The notes below the pieces were generated by a model. It saw only the letters and a list, made by a program, of their open reading frames with translations, searched no databases and was not told the DNA's origin. Positions 50,521-60,579 of a DNA stretch of 64,000 nt are shown here, in pieces. The first letter of the stretch is position 1. Every line of letters begins with the position of its first letter. This DNA comes from Xenorhabdus koppenhoeferi (GTDB lineage Bacteria > Pseudomonadota > Gammaproteobacteria > Enterobacterales > Enterobacteriaceae), in the NCBI RefSeq assembly GCF_900116635.1, contig NZ_FPBJ01000009.1, positions 28,090 through 92,089 on the forward strand. The letters are read 5' to 3'. The translations under genes and the position numbers were made by a program.

Positions 50521-51954
50521 ATGATAAGAACCGGAGAAAAATATTTGGATGATCTGCGTGACGGACGAACCATTTTTATTAATGGAGAGAAAATCACAAA
50601 TCATGTGGATCATCCTGCGTTTAAGAACGCTATCAGGTCGGTTGCAAGTTTATATGATTATAAAATTTCCCATGCCGATAGTATGACTTTTGAGACAGAA
50701 ACAGGTAATCAACTTAGTCTGTACTGGCAATTGCCGTCTGCACCGGAAAAGTTAATTGCCCGTGGTCATGCCGCCTATGAATGGGCTAAACAGACAATGG
50801 GATGGCTGGGAAGAAGCCCCGATTATGTCGCTTCGGCACTGACAGGAATGATAACGCATATTGAGCTGTTTGAATCTTACTCCCAAGAACGTGCTGATGC
50901 TTTGCGAAATTATTTTTCCTATGTGAGTGAAAACGATCTTTATTTAGCTTATGCACTGATTAATCCACAAGGCGATCGTTCAAAAACACCTGGTGAGCAC
51001 ACGAAGAATATTTATCACACGCTTGGTGTGGTGGAAAAGAGTGCCAGGGGCATGATTGTCAGAGGCACCAAAATGCTGGCAACAGGGGCTGTTCTGGCAG
51101 ATGAAGTTTTGGTTGGTTCACATAGGCCACTTAAGCAGGGTATTGATGAACGATATGCGCTCTCATTTGCTCTGCCGCTCAATACGAAAGGTATCAAAAT
51201 CATTTCAAGGAAATCTTACGAATTCGGGGTAAATCCCAAGGATTATCCGATATCGTCTCAATTCGATGAAACTGATTCCATGATCTATTTTGATGATGTG
51301 CTGGTGCCTTGGGAAAGAGTCTTTGTTTTCGAAGACATTGAGATGGTTGTCAACCAGCTGGATTTAACGGCGTCAGAAGCGATGATGGATATCCAAAGCC
51401 TGGCCCGTTATGCGGTGAAATTACATTTTCTGGCGGGCTTGGCTCAATCCATGGTTGAGGTAAACGGCGTTGCACAGCTCCCCGCAGTTAAAGAATCCCT
51501 TGCACAGTTGGCCTGTTATGCAATGAATGTTGAGGCGCTGTTCAATAGTGTACTCCATTGCCCAACAGTGCATAACGGGTTCTATTTGCCGGATAAAATG
51601 CAGCTTGATGCGTATCGTGTTATCTCGCAATCAATATATCCAAAGGTACTGGAAACGATAAGGAAATTGGCTGGTGGAGGTGTTTTGATGCTGCCATCAA
51701 GCGAAGCAGATTTAGAAAATAATGAGATTTTAGGCATCATTGAGAAAGCTCAGTATTCTTCAGTTGTTTCCCCAATTGAAAGGGTCAGGATGATGAAATT
51801 GGTATGGGATGTAATAGGATCTGAGTTTGCTTCAAGGCATCATCAATATGAACTGTTTTATGCAGGTGCTGAGTATCAGACACTGGGACGTCTTTACAAT
51901 CAATATGACTGGGGGGCATCTAAAGAGTTGGTTGAAAAGATTAAAACGTTCTAA
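50521..51954 (+). CDS. HpaB-type flavin-dependent phenol hydroxylase
   Basis: 477 residues, 4-hydroxyphenylacetate 3-hydroxylase / PvcC family (large, FADH2-using component). N-terminus RTGEKYLDDLRDGRTIFING is the family signature. NPQGDRSK near residue 148, the helical C-terminal domain, and KLAGGGVLMLPSS near 390 also fit. It ortho-hydroxylates phenols such as 4-hydroxyphenylacetate, tyrosine or tyrosine-derived scaffolds. No HpaC-type reductase gene is in the window, so FADH2 must come from elsewhere. Preceded by the lyase remnant and DUF6875 gene, it may be the last member of a tyrosine- or tryptophan-related pathway. The substrate is unknown. Confidence 0.85.
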   Translation: MIRTGEKYLDDLRDGRTIFINGEKITNHVDHPAFKNAIRSVASLYDYKISHADSMTFETETGNQLSLYWQLPSAPEKLIARGHAAYEWAKQTMGWLGRSPDYVASALTGMITHIELFESYSQERADALRNYFSYVSENDLYLAYALINPQGDRSKTPGEHTKNIYHTLGVVEKSARGMIVRGTKMLATGAVLADEVLVGSHRPLKQGIDERYALSFALPLNTKGIKIISRKSYEFGVNPKDYPISSQFDETDSMIYFDDVLVPWERVFVFEDIEMVVNQLDLTASEAMMDIQSLARYAVKLHFLAGLAQSMVEVNGVAQLPAVKESLAQLACYAMNVEALFNSVLHCPTVHNGFYLPDKMQLDAYRVISQSIYPKVLETIRKLAGGGVLMLPSSEADLENNEILGIIEKAQYSSVVSPIERVRMMKLVWDVIGSEFASRHHQYELFYAGAEYQTLGRLYNQYDWGASKELVEKIKTF

Positions 51955-52000
51955 GCGGGTTTTTATCTCACTATCATTGCAGTTGTCCCGGTAGCGGAAG

Positions 52001-52031
52001 AGTGCCAGTATGCTGACGTTGGCACTTTTTA
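52001..52031 (+). terminator. Terminator after the HpaB-type gene
   Basis: AGTGCCA (52001-52007) and TGGCACT (52020-52026) followed by TTTTT, 47 bases past the stop. Confidence 0.8.
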
Positions 52032-52094
52032 CCCGCACGTCTTACCCAAAAGAATCCACCCCAAATAATCCAAAATAAATTGTCGATAAAGCCC

Positions 52095-52123
52095 TTGCTA
52101 TCCTTCCGCAACAAGTCGATAAT
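52095..52123 (+). promoter_or_regulatory. Orphan tRNA-type promoter
   Basis: TTGCTA at 52095-52100, 17-base spacer, GATAAT at 52118-52123, discriminator GCCGCC. Same layout as the promoters of tRNA-Gly 2 and 3, but no tRNA or other gene follows on this strand for more than 1.7 kb. Confidence 0.5.
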
Positions 52124-52241
52124 GCCGCCTCATTTTTGAAGAGGCAGAGGAAAATTTCTCCACTGCTTCCTGAAGTGGATGTATATTTTTTATTTTCCTG
52201 CTGATTTCTGATTTTTTCTAAAAGAATTCAATTCTTGTTTT

Positions 52242-52480
52242 TTATCCACAGTATTGAAGATTATTGCCGTATTGGGTTACCTGATGATGCTTAATTTGTT
52301 ACACAGAGTTATCCACAGGGCGTCTCTCTATATTTGAATTTTTAGCTTTATTATTCTAAGCAATAGTCTTTTCTTAACTTCTTGATTATTTAAAATAATT
52401 AACCTGATTTAAAAACATATTGATTAATATTTATTCACATTTTATCTGTTGAGCAGAAAAGCATTTTTATTTTATTCACA
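52242..52480. other. datA-like DnaA box cluster with IHF site
   Basis: Four perfect DnaA boxes (TTATNCACA), all in the same orientation: TTATCCACA at 52242-52250 and 52309-52317, TTATTCACA at 52431-52439 and 52472-52480. Between boxes 2 and 3 lies TAACTTCTTGATT (52375-52387), a perfect match to the IHF consensus YAANNNNTTGATW; a second site with one mismatch is at 52413-52425. The surroundings are very AT-rich. In E. coli the datA locus, which promotes DnaA-ATP hydrolysis with IHF, lies between the tRNA-Gly genes and queG, the same relative place. No GATC cluster is present, so this is not an oriC. Confidence 0.75.
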
Positions 52481-52525
52481 AGGAAATAGATGCTTTTTTT
52501 AATAAGATATTAAGATGATTAATTA

Positions 52526-53683
52526 TTAAGCATCCCGAGGCAGGCCTTTGGTAATTGCCCGTATCAGACGTTTTTGTTGTGAAGTTTGAACTTCAATTAC
52601 ATTAGCATTGCGGCGAGCCATTTGTTGGTCGATAGCCCAATGGATATGTTCATCCAAAACATCACTCAAGCCGGTTCTTTTTCCCAATGCTAACACAATG
52701 TCATCTTGATAAGGTGAGTTACCCAAAGCAACGGAAATATTGCGTAACCAGCGTAAATAACCAATCCGGCGGATTGCCGAACCTTCCGTAATACGCAGGA
52801 ACTTTTCTTCACTCCAATTAAACAGATCGAGTAATTCAGGAGCATGCAAGGCTGCGCGAGGGCTAAAGTCAGCTTCATCAGTTAGTTGTGAAAAACGGTT
52901 CCAGGGACAAATCAGCTGGCAATCATCACAGCCATAAATCCGGTTTCCCATTAGTGGACGGAATTCTTCCGGTATCACACCTTCTAGTTCAATGGTCAGG
53001 TAAGAGATGCAGCGTCGGGCATCAATGGTGTAAGGCTCAACAATAGCGCCCGTCGGGCAGGTTGTCATGCAGGCTACACAACGCCCACACTGTTCCTCTT
53101 GGGGAACATCGACAGGCAGGGGAAGGTCAATCAGCAATTCGCCGAGAAAAAACCAGGAACCGGATTCTCGATTTAATATAAGTGAGTGTTTACCAACCCA
53201 TCCTAGCCCGGCTTTAGCCGCCAGTGGTCGCTCCATAATCGGTGCAGAATCGACAAAGGGGCGAAAATTCAGAGTCCCCTGATATTCATGAGCGCTACAA
53301 TAGCTTTGAATCTGATCACCCAGTTTTTTTAGGCGTTGGCGCAACAGTTTATGATAATCTCTGCCCAGCGAATATCGGCTAACATAACCCATTTGTGGAT
53401 TATTAAGTGTGCTGGCAAAAGCCGCTTTGGCGGGCAGGTAATTCATGCGTACGCTGATAACCCGTAAAGTCCCGGGCAATAATTCATGAGGGCGGGCGCG
53501 CATCATGCCGTGACGGGCCATCCAGTCCATTTCGCCGTGGTATTGTTTATCAAGCCATTCCTGTAGTTTTGGTTCTTCTGTCGATAAATCAGTGTCACAG
53601 ATACCGACTTGCTGGAAACCAAGGGAGAGTCCCCATTGTTTGATATTTACTGCCAGAAGATTCAGATCGAGAGGGACTGCCAT
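52526..53683 (-). CDS. queG: Epoxyqueuosine reductase
   Basis: 385 residues from the ATG at 53683 (MAVPLDLNLLA), or 388 from 53692. Last step of queuosine synthesis in tRNA: cobalamin-dependent reduction of epoxyqueuosine. Two [4Fe-4S] sets, CGRCVACMTTCP (about residue 195) and CDDCQLICP (about 250), and a C-terminal HEAT-like tail with RLIRAITKGLPRDA. In E. coli nnr (NAD(P)HX epimerase/dehydratase) lies between queG and tsaE; here only about 200 non-coding bases do. Confidence 0.96.
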   Translation of the reverse strand: MAVPLDLNLLAVNIKQWGLSLGFQQVGICDTDLSTEEPKLQEWLDKQYHGEMDWMARHGMMRARPHELLPGTLRVISVRMNYLPAKAAFASTLNNPQMGYVSRYSLGRDYHKLLRQRLKKLGDQIQSYCSAHEYQGTLNFRPFVDSAPIMERPLAAKAGLGWVGKHSLILNRESGSWFFLGELLIDLPLPVDVPQEEQCGRCVACMTTCPTGAIVEPYTIDARRCISYLTIELEGVIPEEFRPLMGNRIYGCDDCQLICPWNRFSQLTDEADFSPRAALHAPELLDLFNWSEEKFLRITEGSAIRRIGYLRWLRNISVALGNSPYQDDIVLALGKRTGLSDVLDEHIHWAIDQQMARRNANVIEVQTSQQKRLIRAITKGLPRDA

Positions 53684-53884
53684 GGAATACAATTTACTGC
53701 CGCCAAGAAGAAATATAGCTTAACACAGTGTGGATTGAATACAAAAATGCGGCGTGTAGTGTTATAGAAAGGCAGAAGGTGTTAAATACCCGTATCCGGG
53801 TTATGTTATGGTGATTAGCTGGATATTTAACTGATAAGCCTATTATTTTGACTCTTACTCAATAAATAAAATAGATATTTTTCG

Positions 53885-54349
53885 ATGAAAGAACTCGTTT
53901 TATCACTTCCAAATGAAAATGCTACGGTTGCATTGGGCAATGCAGTGGCAGTAATCAGCAATCGCGGCTATGTTATTTATTTATATGGCGATCTTGGTGC
54001 CGGAAAAACTACATTCAGTCGTGGTTTCCTACAGGCTCTTGGTCATCAAGGACATGTAAAAAGCCCGACATATACGTTGGTCGAGCCTTACGCCTTGCAA
54101 CCACGGCCTGTTTATCATTTTGACCTTTACCGTCTGGCTGACCCCGAAGAATTAGAGTTTATGGGGATTCGTGACTATTTTCATCAGGATTCTATTTGCT
54201 TGGTGGAATGGCCTCAACAAGGTACGGGTGTTTTACCTGATGCTGATATTGAATTGTACTTAAGTTATGACAGTGAAGGGCGACAGGCGCGTTTTGTCGC
54301 ATTATCTGATTATGGTGAAAGTTTGTTGGATAATTTGAAGTCCTGTTGA
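53885..54349 (+). CDS. tsaE: tRNA threonylcarbamoyladenosine synthesis ATPase TsaE
   Basis: 154 residues. P-loop ATPase that works with TsaB-TsaD in making t6A37. Walker [15 protein letters not shown] near residue 36, conserved [10 protein letters not shown] and HFDLYRL, and LVEWPQQG near residue 108. The stop is directly followed by amiB, so the two are probably coupled. Confidence 0.96.
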   Translation: MKELVLSLPNENATVALGNAVAVISNRGYVIYLYGDLGAGKTTFSRGFLQALGHQGHVKSPTYTLVEPYALQPRPVYHFDLYRLADPEELEFMGIRDYFHQDSICLVEWPQQGTGVLPDADIELYLSYDSEGRQARFVALSDYGESLLDNLKSC

Positions 54350-54363
54350 AGGAATACCCGACC

Positions 54364-55575
54364 ATGCTGAATGCCTTTTTCATGAATGCCCTTTTTGTGA
54401 ATATAAGCGTGAATATAAGCAAAAAATGGCGTGCCCATTGGGTGATGGTTTGTGCCTTGTTTGCCATGTTGAACCAATTAGTCATGACGACAGCCGCAGC
54501 AGCAACGTTATCTGATATTCATGTGGCTAATAGCCCATCTGAAGCGACAGTAACGTTGAAATTCTCTGGTGGGAACCCTGACTATCGATTTTTTCCCCTG
54601 TATTCTCCTGAGCGGTTGGTAGTGGATATTCGTCAAACTAGTAAAATTACTGGATTGCCGATGCGTTTGTCCGGTCAGAATTTGGTAAAACTGGTACGTT
54701 CCAGCCAGCCCCCTGATGCCCATCATCAGAGATTGGTGCTGGAGCTGGCGGATAAATCTGCGTCTACCTCAGTGGTGAAAAACATGTCTGGTCAATATCA
54801 GGTGGTGATTACCCTGAAATCTAATGGCGCACAGGTCGCCAAAACTAAGCAAGGAAAAGGTAAACGCCCAATTGTTATTGCCATTGATGCCGGACATGGA
54901 GGGCAAGATCCCGGTGCGATTGGGCAAAAAGGGTTGAAGGAAAAAAATGTAACTATTAGTGTTGCACGTAAACTGGAGACTTTTTTACGCAATGATCCTA
55001 TGTTTAAGCCTGTATTGACCCGGAATGGTGATTATTTTATTTCAGTAGCCGGACGTTCCGAAGTTGCGCGTAAGCATAAGGCCAATATGCTGGTATCGAT
55101 TCATGCTGATGCTGCTCCTAATCACAGCGCGAAAGGTGCTTCTGTGTGGGTGCTATCTAATCGTCGTGCAAACAGTGAATTGGGACGTTGGCTGGAGAAA
55201 CATGAAAAACAATCGGAATTGCTGGGTGGTGCGGGAAATGCCCTTGCCAATGGGACAGATCCTTTTCTGAGTCAGGCGGTGCTGGATTTGCAATTCGGTC
55301 ATTCCCAGCGGGTCGGTTATGATGTTGCTGTACAGGTATTAACTCAGCTAACCAGAATGGGTTCTCTGCATAAACGAATGCCTGAACATGCAAGCCTTGG
55401 TGTTTTGCGCTCACCGGATATTCCGTCTATTTTAGTGGAAACAGGCTTTATCAGTAATCTGTCTGAAGAAAAATTGTTGGGTTCCAATCAGTATCAGGAA
55501 AAATTGGCACAAGCGATTCATTTGGGATTGCATCACTATTTTCTGGCCAATCCGTTACAGACAGCGCCGAAGTAA
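54364..55575 (+). CDS. amiB: N-acetylmuramoyl-L-alanine amidase AmiB
   Basis: 403 residues from the ATG at 54364 (AAGGA 11 bases upstream; an in-frame ATG at 54382 is also possible). Long N-terminal signal region ending near AAAAT, AMIN domain (residues 50-145) for septal targeting, then the zinc amidase domain with [24 protein letters not shown] and the catalytic Glu in LVETGFISN. Splits septal peptidoglycan for daughter-cell separation under EnvC control. No LysM domain is visible, and the protein is shorter than E. coli AmiB (445). Confidence 0.94.
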   Translation: MLNAFFMNALFVNISVNISKKWRAHWVMVCALFAMLNQLVMTTAAAATLSDIHVANSPSEATVTLKFSGGNPDYRFFPLYSPERLVVDIRQTSKITGLPMRLSGQNLVKLVRSSQPPDAHHQRLVLELADKSASTSVVKNMSGQYQVVITLKSNGAQVAKTKQGKGKRPIVIAIDAGHGGQDPGAIGQKGLKEKNVTISVARKLETFLRNDPMFKPVLTRNGDYFISVAGRSEVARKHKANMLVSIHADAAPNHSAKGASVWVLSNRRANSELGRWLEKHEKQSELLGGAGNALANGTDPFLSQAVLDLQFGHSQRVGYDVAVQVLTQLTRMGSLHKRMPEHASLGVLRSPDIPSILVETGFISNLSEEKLLGSNQYQEKLAQAIHLGLHHYFLANPLQTAPK

Positions 55576-55625
55576 CTCATATATGCCTGTCTAAGCAGGC
55601 AATAAATTGTAAATGAAGGTCGAAT

Positions 55626-57536
55626 ATGGCTATCAAGATATTACTCCCACAATTGGCAAACCAGATTGCTGCTGGTGAAGTGGTTGAACGCCCTGCATCT
55701 GTAGTGAAAGAATTGGTGGAAAATAGCCTTGATGCTGGTGCTACCCGCATTGATATTGATATTGAACGCGGTGGTGCAAAGTCGATCCGAATCCGCGATA
55801 ACGGTTGTGGTATTAGTCAGCAGGATCTCACATTGGCACTGGCACGCCATGCCACCAGTAAGATTGCTTCATTGGATGATTTGGAAGCAATTGTCAGTAT
55901 GGGATTTCGAGGAGAGGCGCTAGCCAGTATCAGTTCTGTCTCACGGCTGACGTTAACTTCCCGTCCTGAAAGCCAGACAGAAGCATGGCAATCTTATGCG
56001 GAAGGCCGGGATATGGAAGTCACGGTTAAACCAGCTGCCCATCCTGTGGGAACAACGGTTGAGGTGTTGGATCTGTTTTATAACACGCCCGCCCGTCGGA
56101 AATTCCTCAGAACGGAAAAAACGGAGTTCGGCCATATTGATGAAGTGGTGCGTCGAATTGCACTGGCGCGGTTGGATATCGCCATCAACCTAAATCACAA
56201 CGGAAAGTTAGTGCGTCAGTATCGTCCAGCGAAAGAAGAATCCCAGCATGAACGGCGCTTGGCTGCGATTTGTGGTATGGCGTTTGTACAGCAGGCTTTG
56301 GCGTTGTCATGGCAACATGATTCTTTGTCTATTAAGGGCTGGGTTGTTGATCCCATGAGTGTTGCAACGGGGAGTGATATCCAATATTGCTATGTCAATG
56401 GGCGCATGATGCGGGATCGGTTGATTAACCATGCGATTCGTCAAGCTTATCAAGACTTGATTCAGGGCGAGCAACAGCCCGCTTATGTTCTGTATCTTGA
56501 GATAGACCCGTATCAGGTCGATGTGAATGTGCATCCTGCGAAACATGAAGTACGTTTCCATCAGGCCCGTTTGGTGCACGATTTTATTTATCAAGGTGTG
56601 GCTGCGGTATTGAAGCAGCGAAGCAAGGGAGATGAATTAGCTCTTGGTTGTCAGGAAGTGGCTGAAAACTGGGTGCCGGAGAATCGTCTTTCTGCCGGAG
56701 AAAACCATTTTCTCAGGAAGAGTATTGCGCCAGCAGATTCGGTCTCTTCCCCACCTCATGCTAATGACAATATCAGGCCGCGGGGATCAGAAAAACAGCC
56801 GTCATCTGGTCGTGAGGCACAGCAATTGCTTCATGGGGAAACCTATCAGAAAAAACAGGGAAAGCTGTACCAGAAATTGATTCAGTGTGCACCGGAAGAA
56901 AGGCATCCTTTGTTTCCCGAAAGAGGAGCTGCATCGGGTAAAACGATCCCTGTTGCATCAGAAAAAGGTGCCAGTTTGTGTCACTATAGCTTTGGAAAAG
57001 TACTGAGTATCTATGCCGGCTGCTATGCTTTTCTTGAATCTCCGTTAGGAATTGGGTTGCTCTCTCTGTCGGTTGCAGAACGTTGGTTGAAGCAGGCTCA
57101 ATTGACACCGGGGGAACAAGGGCTTAAATCGCAGCCATTGCTGATTCCGTTGAAGCTTGCTCTCAATCAGGCAGAAATGAGCGTCTTGAAGCAGAATAGT
57201 GAGCTATTAAAGACTTTTGGCGTTGAATCTACAGTCGCGCATGGAAAAGTAACCATTCATGCGGTATCGTTGCCTTTGCGTCAACAGAACCTGCCGAAAC
57301 TTCTGCCGGAACTGTTGGGCTATCTTGGTGAACAGCCAGCAGCTTCTGCCGGGCAGGTTGCAAGTTGGCTCTCCCGTCATGTGGGTAGCGAACATGAAAC
57401 GTGGAACATCGCACAAGCTGTCCAGCTTTTGGCTGATGTCGAGCGTCTTTGTCCTCAGCTGGTGGGATCGCCGCCAGCAGGATTATTACAGTTAATTGAC
57501 TTACAAGCAGTGGTGGCACTTCTTAATCATGAGTGA
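55626..57536 (+). CDS. mutL: DNA mismatch repair protein MutL
   Basis: 636 residues. GHKL ATPase: motif [12 protein letters not shown] (about residue 36), motif II DNGCGI, motif [13 protein letters not shown], then the S5-like subdomain with [10 protein letters not shown] and [15 protein letters not shown] variable Ser/Gln-rich linker (about residues 335-440) leads to the C-terminal dimerisation domain. There is no endonuclease DQHAxxE motif, as in other MutH-using bacteria. Overlaps miaA by eight bases. Confidence 0.97.
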   Translation: MAIKILLPQLANQIAAGEVVERPASVVKELVENSLDAGATRIDIDIERGGAKSIRIRDNGCGISQQDLTLALARHATSKIASLDDLEAIVSMGFRGEALASISSVSRLTLTSRPESQTEAWQSYAEGRDMEVTVKPAAHPVGTTVEVLDLFYNTPARRKFLRTEKTEFGHIDEVVRRIALARLDIAINLNHNGKLVRQYRPAKEESQHERRLAAICGMAFVQQALALSWQHDSLSIKGWVVDPMSVATGSDIQYCYVNGRMMRDRLINHAIRQAYQDLIQGEQQPAYVLYLEIDPYQVDVNVHPAKHEVRFHQARLVHDFIYQGVAAVLKQRSKGDELALGCQEVAENWVPENRLSAGENHFLRKSIAPADSVSSPPHANDNIRPRGSEKQPSSGREAQQLLHGETYQKKQGKLYQKLIQCAPEERHPLFPERGAASGKTIPVASEKGASLCHYSFGKVLSIYAGCYAFLESPLGIGLLSLSVAERWLKQAQLTPGEQGLKSQPLLIPLKLALNQAEMSVLKQNSELLKTFGVESTVAHGKVTIHAVSLPLRQQNLPKLLPELLGYLGEQPAASAGQVASWLSRHVGSEHETWNIAQAVQLLADVERLCPQLVGSPPAGLLQLIDLQAVVALLNHE

Positions 57537-58470
57537 TTTAAAAACTCAACATTTTCCGACAGCCATTTTCGTTATGGGACCAACGGCTTCAGGAAAAACA
57601 GCGTTATCGATCGCTTTGCGTCAATATCTTCCGGTTGAATTAGTCAGTGTCGATTCTGCGTTGATTTATCGTGGCATGGATATTGGGACAGCCAAACCTT
57701 CCGCAGAAGAACAAGCACTGGCTCCTCATCATTTGATTGATATTCTCGATCCTGCTGAGACTTATTCCGCTGCCGATTTTCGCCGTGATGCCTTGAAAGA
57801 AATGACAGCTATTACGGCGGCGGGGAGAATTCCACTTCTGGTGGGCGGAACTATGCTATATTTCAAAGCATTACTGGAAGGATTATCTCCATTACCTTCT
57901 GCAAATCCTGAAATCAGAGCGCAGATAGAGCAGCAGGCCGAGGAACTGGGATGGGAGGCTTTGCATCAGCAATTACGGGAGATTGATCCGGTTGCAGCAG
58001 CAAGGATTCATCTCAATGATCCACAACGTCTTACTCGTGCACTGGAAGTTTTTCGAATTTCGGGTAAAACTCTAACTGAATTGACTGAAACGTCTGGAGA
58101 AATGTTACCTTATCGCGTTCATCAATTTGCGATCGCACCTGCAAGCCGTGAAATTTTGCATCAGCGTATTGCCGCCCGTTTTGAACAAATGATCAAATCA
58201 GGGTTTGAAGATGAAGTGAAAGCCCTTTATGCTCGTAGCGATTTGCATACAGATTTACCCTCCATTCGTTGTGTTGGTTATCGTCAGATGTGGTCTTACC
58301 TAGCAGGCGAAATATCTCATAATGAGATGGTTTATCGTGGTATCTGTGCGACACGCCAACTGGCGAAACGTCAGATCACGTGGCTCAGGGGTTGGGATAA
58401 TGTGACGTGGTTGAATAGTGAGCAACCTAAACAAGCACTAAACACCGTCATACAGGTTATTAGTACATAA
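57529..58470 (+). CDS. miaA: tRNA dimethylallyltransferase
   Basis: 313 residues from the ATG at 57529 inside the mutL end; the frame opens at 57496 but [17 protein letters not shown] fits the family. Adds the isopentenyl group to A37 of UNN-reading tRNAs. P-loop [11 protein letters not shown], substrate loop [19 protein letters not shown], and the C-terminal [13 protein letters not shown]. Upstream of hfq as in other enterobacteria, where hfq promoters lie within miaA. Confidence 0.97.
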   Translation: MSDLKTQHFPTAIFVMGPTASGKTALSIALRQYLPVELVSVDSALIYRGMDIGTAKPSAEEQALAPHHLIDILDPAETYSAADFRRDALKEMTAITAAGRIPLLVGGTMLYFKALLEGLSPLPSANPEIRAQIEQQAEELGWEALHQQLREIDPVAAARIHLNDPQRLTRALEVFRISGKTLTELTETSGEMLPYRVHQFAIAPASREILHQRIAARFEQMIKSGFEDEVKALYARSDLHTDLPSIRCVGYRQMWSYLAGEISHNEMVYRGICATRQLAKRQITWLRGWDNVTWLNSEQPKQALNTVIQVIST

Positions 58471-58576
58471 ATTCATTGATTGTGTACAATTGATCAGTAC
58501 AAGCGTCATTTTTGAGTAGTTACTTTTTCGAACCAATAGGTTCTTAGTTAAAAACAACAAATAAGGAAAATATAGA

Positions 58577-58879
58577 ATGGCTAAGGGGCAATCTTTGCAA
58601 GATCCATTCCTGAATGCTTTGCGGCGTGAAAGGGTCCCGGTTTCTATTTATCTGGTCAACGGCATCAAATTACAGGGTCAGATTGAATCTTTTGATCAAT
58701 TTGTTATTTTACTGAAAAACACGGTCAGTCAGATGGTTTATAAGCATGCCATCTCTACTGTTGTGCCTTCCCGTCCAGTCTCTCACCACAGTAGCAACCA
58801 GGGTGCGACAGGTGGCGTTGGAAATTATCATGCTGGCACTAATCCAGCAGTACAACAGGAAAGTGATGTCACTGAGTAA
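58577..58879 (+). CDS. hfq: RNA chaperone Hfq
   Basis: 100 residues. Sm1 motif ([16 protein letters not shown]) and Sm2 motif ([13 protein letters not shown], with the uridine-binding YKH). Proximal-face Gln8 is in [11 protein letters not shown]. The C-terminal tail is disordered and rich in Asn, Gly and Gln. Hexameric hub for sRNA-mRNA pairing. Good AAGGAAA site before the start. Confidence 0.98.
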   Translation: MAKGQSLQDPFLNALRRERVPVSIYLVNGIKLQGQIESFDQFVILLKNTVSQMVYKHAISTVVPSRPVSHHSSNQGATGGVGNYHAGTNPAVQQESDVTE

Positions 58880-58904
58880 ATCAGTGGCTGCAACTGACGT
58901 AAAT

Positions 58905-58940
58905 AAAAACATAGGTAGGGAGACTTTACCTATGTTTTTT
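58905..58940 (+). terminator. Terminator between hfq and hflX
   Basis: AAAACATAGGTA (58906-58917) and TACCTATGTTTT (58927-58938), a perfect 12-bp stem with T-run. It would end many hfq transcripts before the hflXKC genes. Confidence 0.9.
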
Positions 58941-58976
58941 CCTATGGATTTTTACTCAGTCTGAGGGGTTGCACCG

Positions 58977-60257
58977 TTGTTTGATCGTTATGAAGGCGGA
59001 GAATTAGCTGTTCTGGTGCATGTTTTTTTCTCACAGGAAAAGGATACGGAAAATCTCAATGAATTCGAATCATTGGTGACTTCCGCAGGTGTTTCTCCTG
59101 TGCAGATTGTAACGGGAAGCCGGAAGGCGCCTCATCCGAAATATTTTGTCGGTGAGGGCAAGGCAGAGGAAATTGCCGATGCTGTCAAAAGCAGTGGCGC
59201 AGATGTGGTGCTATTTAACCATACCCTCAGCCCTGCTCAAGAACGCAATCTTGAACGCTTGTGCCAATGTCGTGTTGTTGATCGCACTGGGGTGATCTTG
59301 GATATTTTTGCTCAGCGGGCAAGAACACACGAAGGCAAACTGCAAGTCGAACTGGCGCAGTTACGTCACCTGTCTACCCGCTTGATACGGGGCTGGACTC
59401 ACCTTGAACGCCAAAAAGGTGGAATTGGTCTGCGTGGTCCCGGAGAAACCCAGCTGGAAAGTGATCGTCGTATGTTGCGTGATAAAATCAAACAGATTTT
59501 AGGGCACCTCAGCAAAGTTGAAAAACAGCGTGAACAGGGGCGTCAGGCACGTAATAAAGCCGATATTCCAACTGTTTCCCTTGTCGGCTATACCAACGCG
59601 GGAAAATCAAGTTTATTCAATAAAATAACGTCAGCCGAAGTTTATGCTGCTGATCAGCTTTTTGCCACCCTCGATCCGACGCTGCGTCGTATAGATGTCA
59701 ATGATGTTGGCACCGTTGTCTTGGCGGATACGGTAGGCTTTATCCGTCATTTACCCCATGATTTGGTGGCAGCTTTCAAGGCCACCTTGCAAGAAACTCG
59801 ACAGGCAAAATTGTTGCTGCATGTTGTTGATGCGGCTGATAATCGTCTGGATGAAAACATTATCGCTGTTGACAGTGTCCTGGAAGAGATAGAATCGAAT
59901 GAGATTCCTTCTCTGCTGGTGATGAATAAAATCGATATGTTGGAAGATTTTGTTCCTCGCATTGACCGTGATGAGAAAAATCAGCCTGTCAGAGTCTGGT
60001 TATCTGCACAGACAGGCGAGGGTATACCATTATTACTGCAAGCATTGACTGAACGCCTTTCAGGTGAAATCGCACACTATGAATTGCATCTTCCACCAGA
60101 AGCGGGCCGCTTGCGTAGCCGTTTCTACCAGCTTCAATCTATTGAACGTGAATGGATGGAAGAAGACGGTCAAGTAGGTATAGAAGTCAGGATGCCGATG
60201 GTAGATTGGTACCGACTGTGCAAACAAGAGCCAAATTTAACTGACTATATTGTCTGA
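58977..60257 (+). CDS. hflX: Ribosome-associated GTPase HflX
   Basis: 426 residues from the TTG at 58977 ([15 protein letters not shown]), with GAGGGG upstream; E. coli HflX starts at the equivalent codon. N-terminal domain ends with the coiled region, then G1 [11 protein letters not shown] (about residue 205), G3 [11 protein letters not shown]4 NKIDML. Splits stalled or heat-damaged 70S ribosomes. The strong hairpin before it separates it from hfq. Confidence 0.96.
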   Translation: MFDRYEGGELAVLVHVFFSQEKDTENLNEFESLVTSAGVSPVQIVTGSRKAPHPKYFVGEGKAEEIADAVKSSGADVVLFNHTLSPAQERNLERLCQCRVVDRTGVILDIFAQRARTHEGKLQVELAQLRHLSTRLIRGWTHLERQKGGIGLRGPGETQLESDRRMLRDKIKQILGHLSKVEKQREQGRQARNKADIPTVSLVGYTNAGKSSLFNKITSAEVYAADQLFATLDPTLRRIDVNDVGTVVLADTVGFIRHLPHDLVAAFKATLQETRQAKLLLHVVDAADNRLDENIIAVDSVLEEIESNEIPSLLVMNKIDMLEDFVPRIDRDEKNQPVRVWLSAQTGEGIPLLLQALTERLSGEIAHYELHLPPEAGRLRSRFYQLQSIEREWMEEDGQVGIEVRMPMVDWYRLCKQEPNLTDYIV

Positions 60258-60579
60258 TTGATTGGCTCAGAGCAACAAACAAGGTATTATTTTATCTGCT
60301 ATTTCAAGGTGCTTATAGTCATGGAGTAGCGGTGATGGAATGGCGGTGGTGAAATGATTGTGCCAGAATTGCAGTAATAGGATCAGCACTGCCAAAAGTA
60401 TCACCCAATAATATTGGTTGCTTACAAAAACGATGAAGTTTGTCGTTTCTGCCCATTGAGGCCGCTGTCAGACCTGTCCGGGATAGGCAACGGCCTGGGA
60501 AGTGGGAAGCCTCACCCGTTTGGGTGGAGAGCAGTCACCTCTGAAAAACCAGTGAAAAACTAAAAAGTGGAGCTAAAAC
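60258..60579 (+). other. hflX-hflK gap with nested inverted repeats
   Basis: 322 bases without a gene. The first half shows no clear structure. Between 60458 and 60530 stems can be drawn: TGAGGC (60458-60463) with GCCTCA (60510-60515); or AGGCCG (60460-60465) with CGGCCT (60492-60497); CCTGTC with GATAGG (60474-60488); and CACCC with GGGTG (60514-60527). The first conflicts with the second and the last. GGAG before the hflK ATG is the ribosome site. Confidence 0.5.

Noticed and set aside
52242..52480. Chromosomal replication origin (oriC)
   Set aside because: DnaA boxes are present, but there is no GATC cluster, no 13-mer array and no mnmG/mioC neighbourhood; the queG/tRNA-Gly context fits datA.
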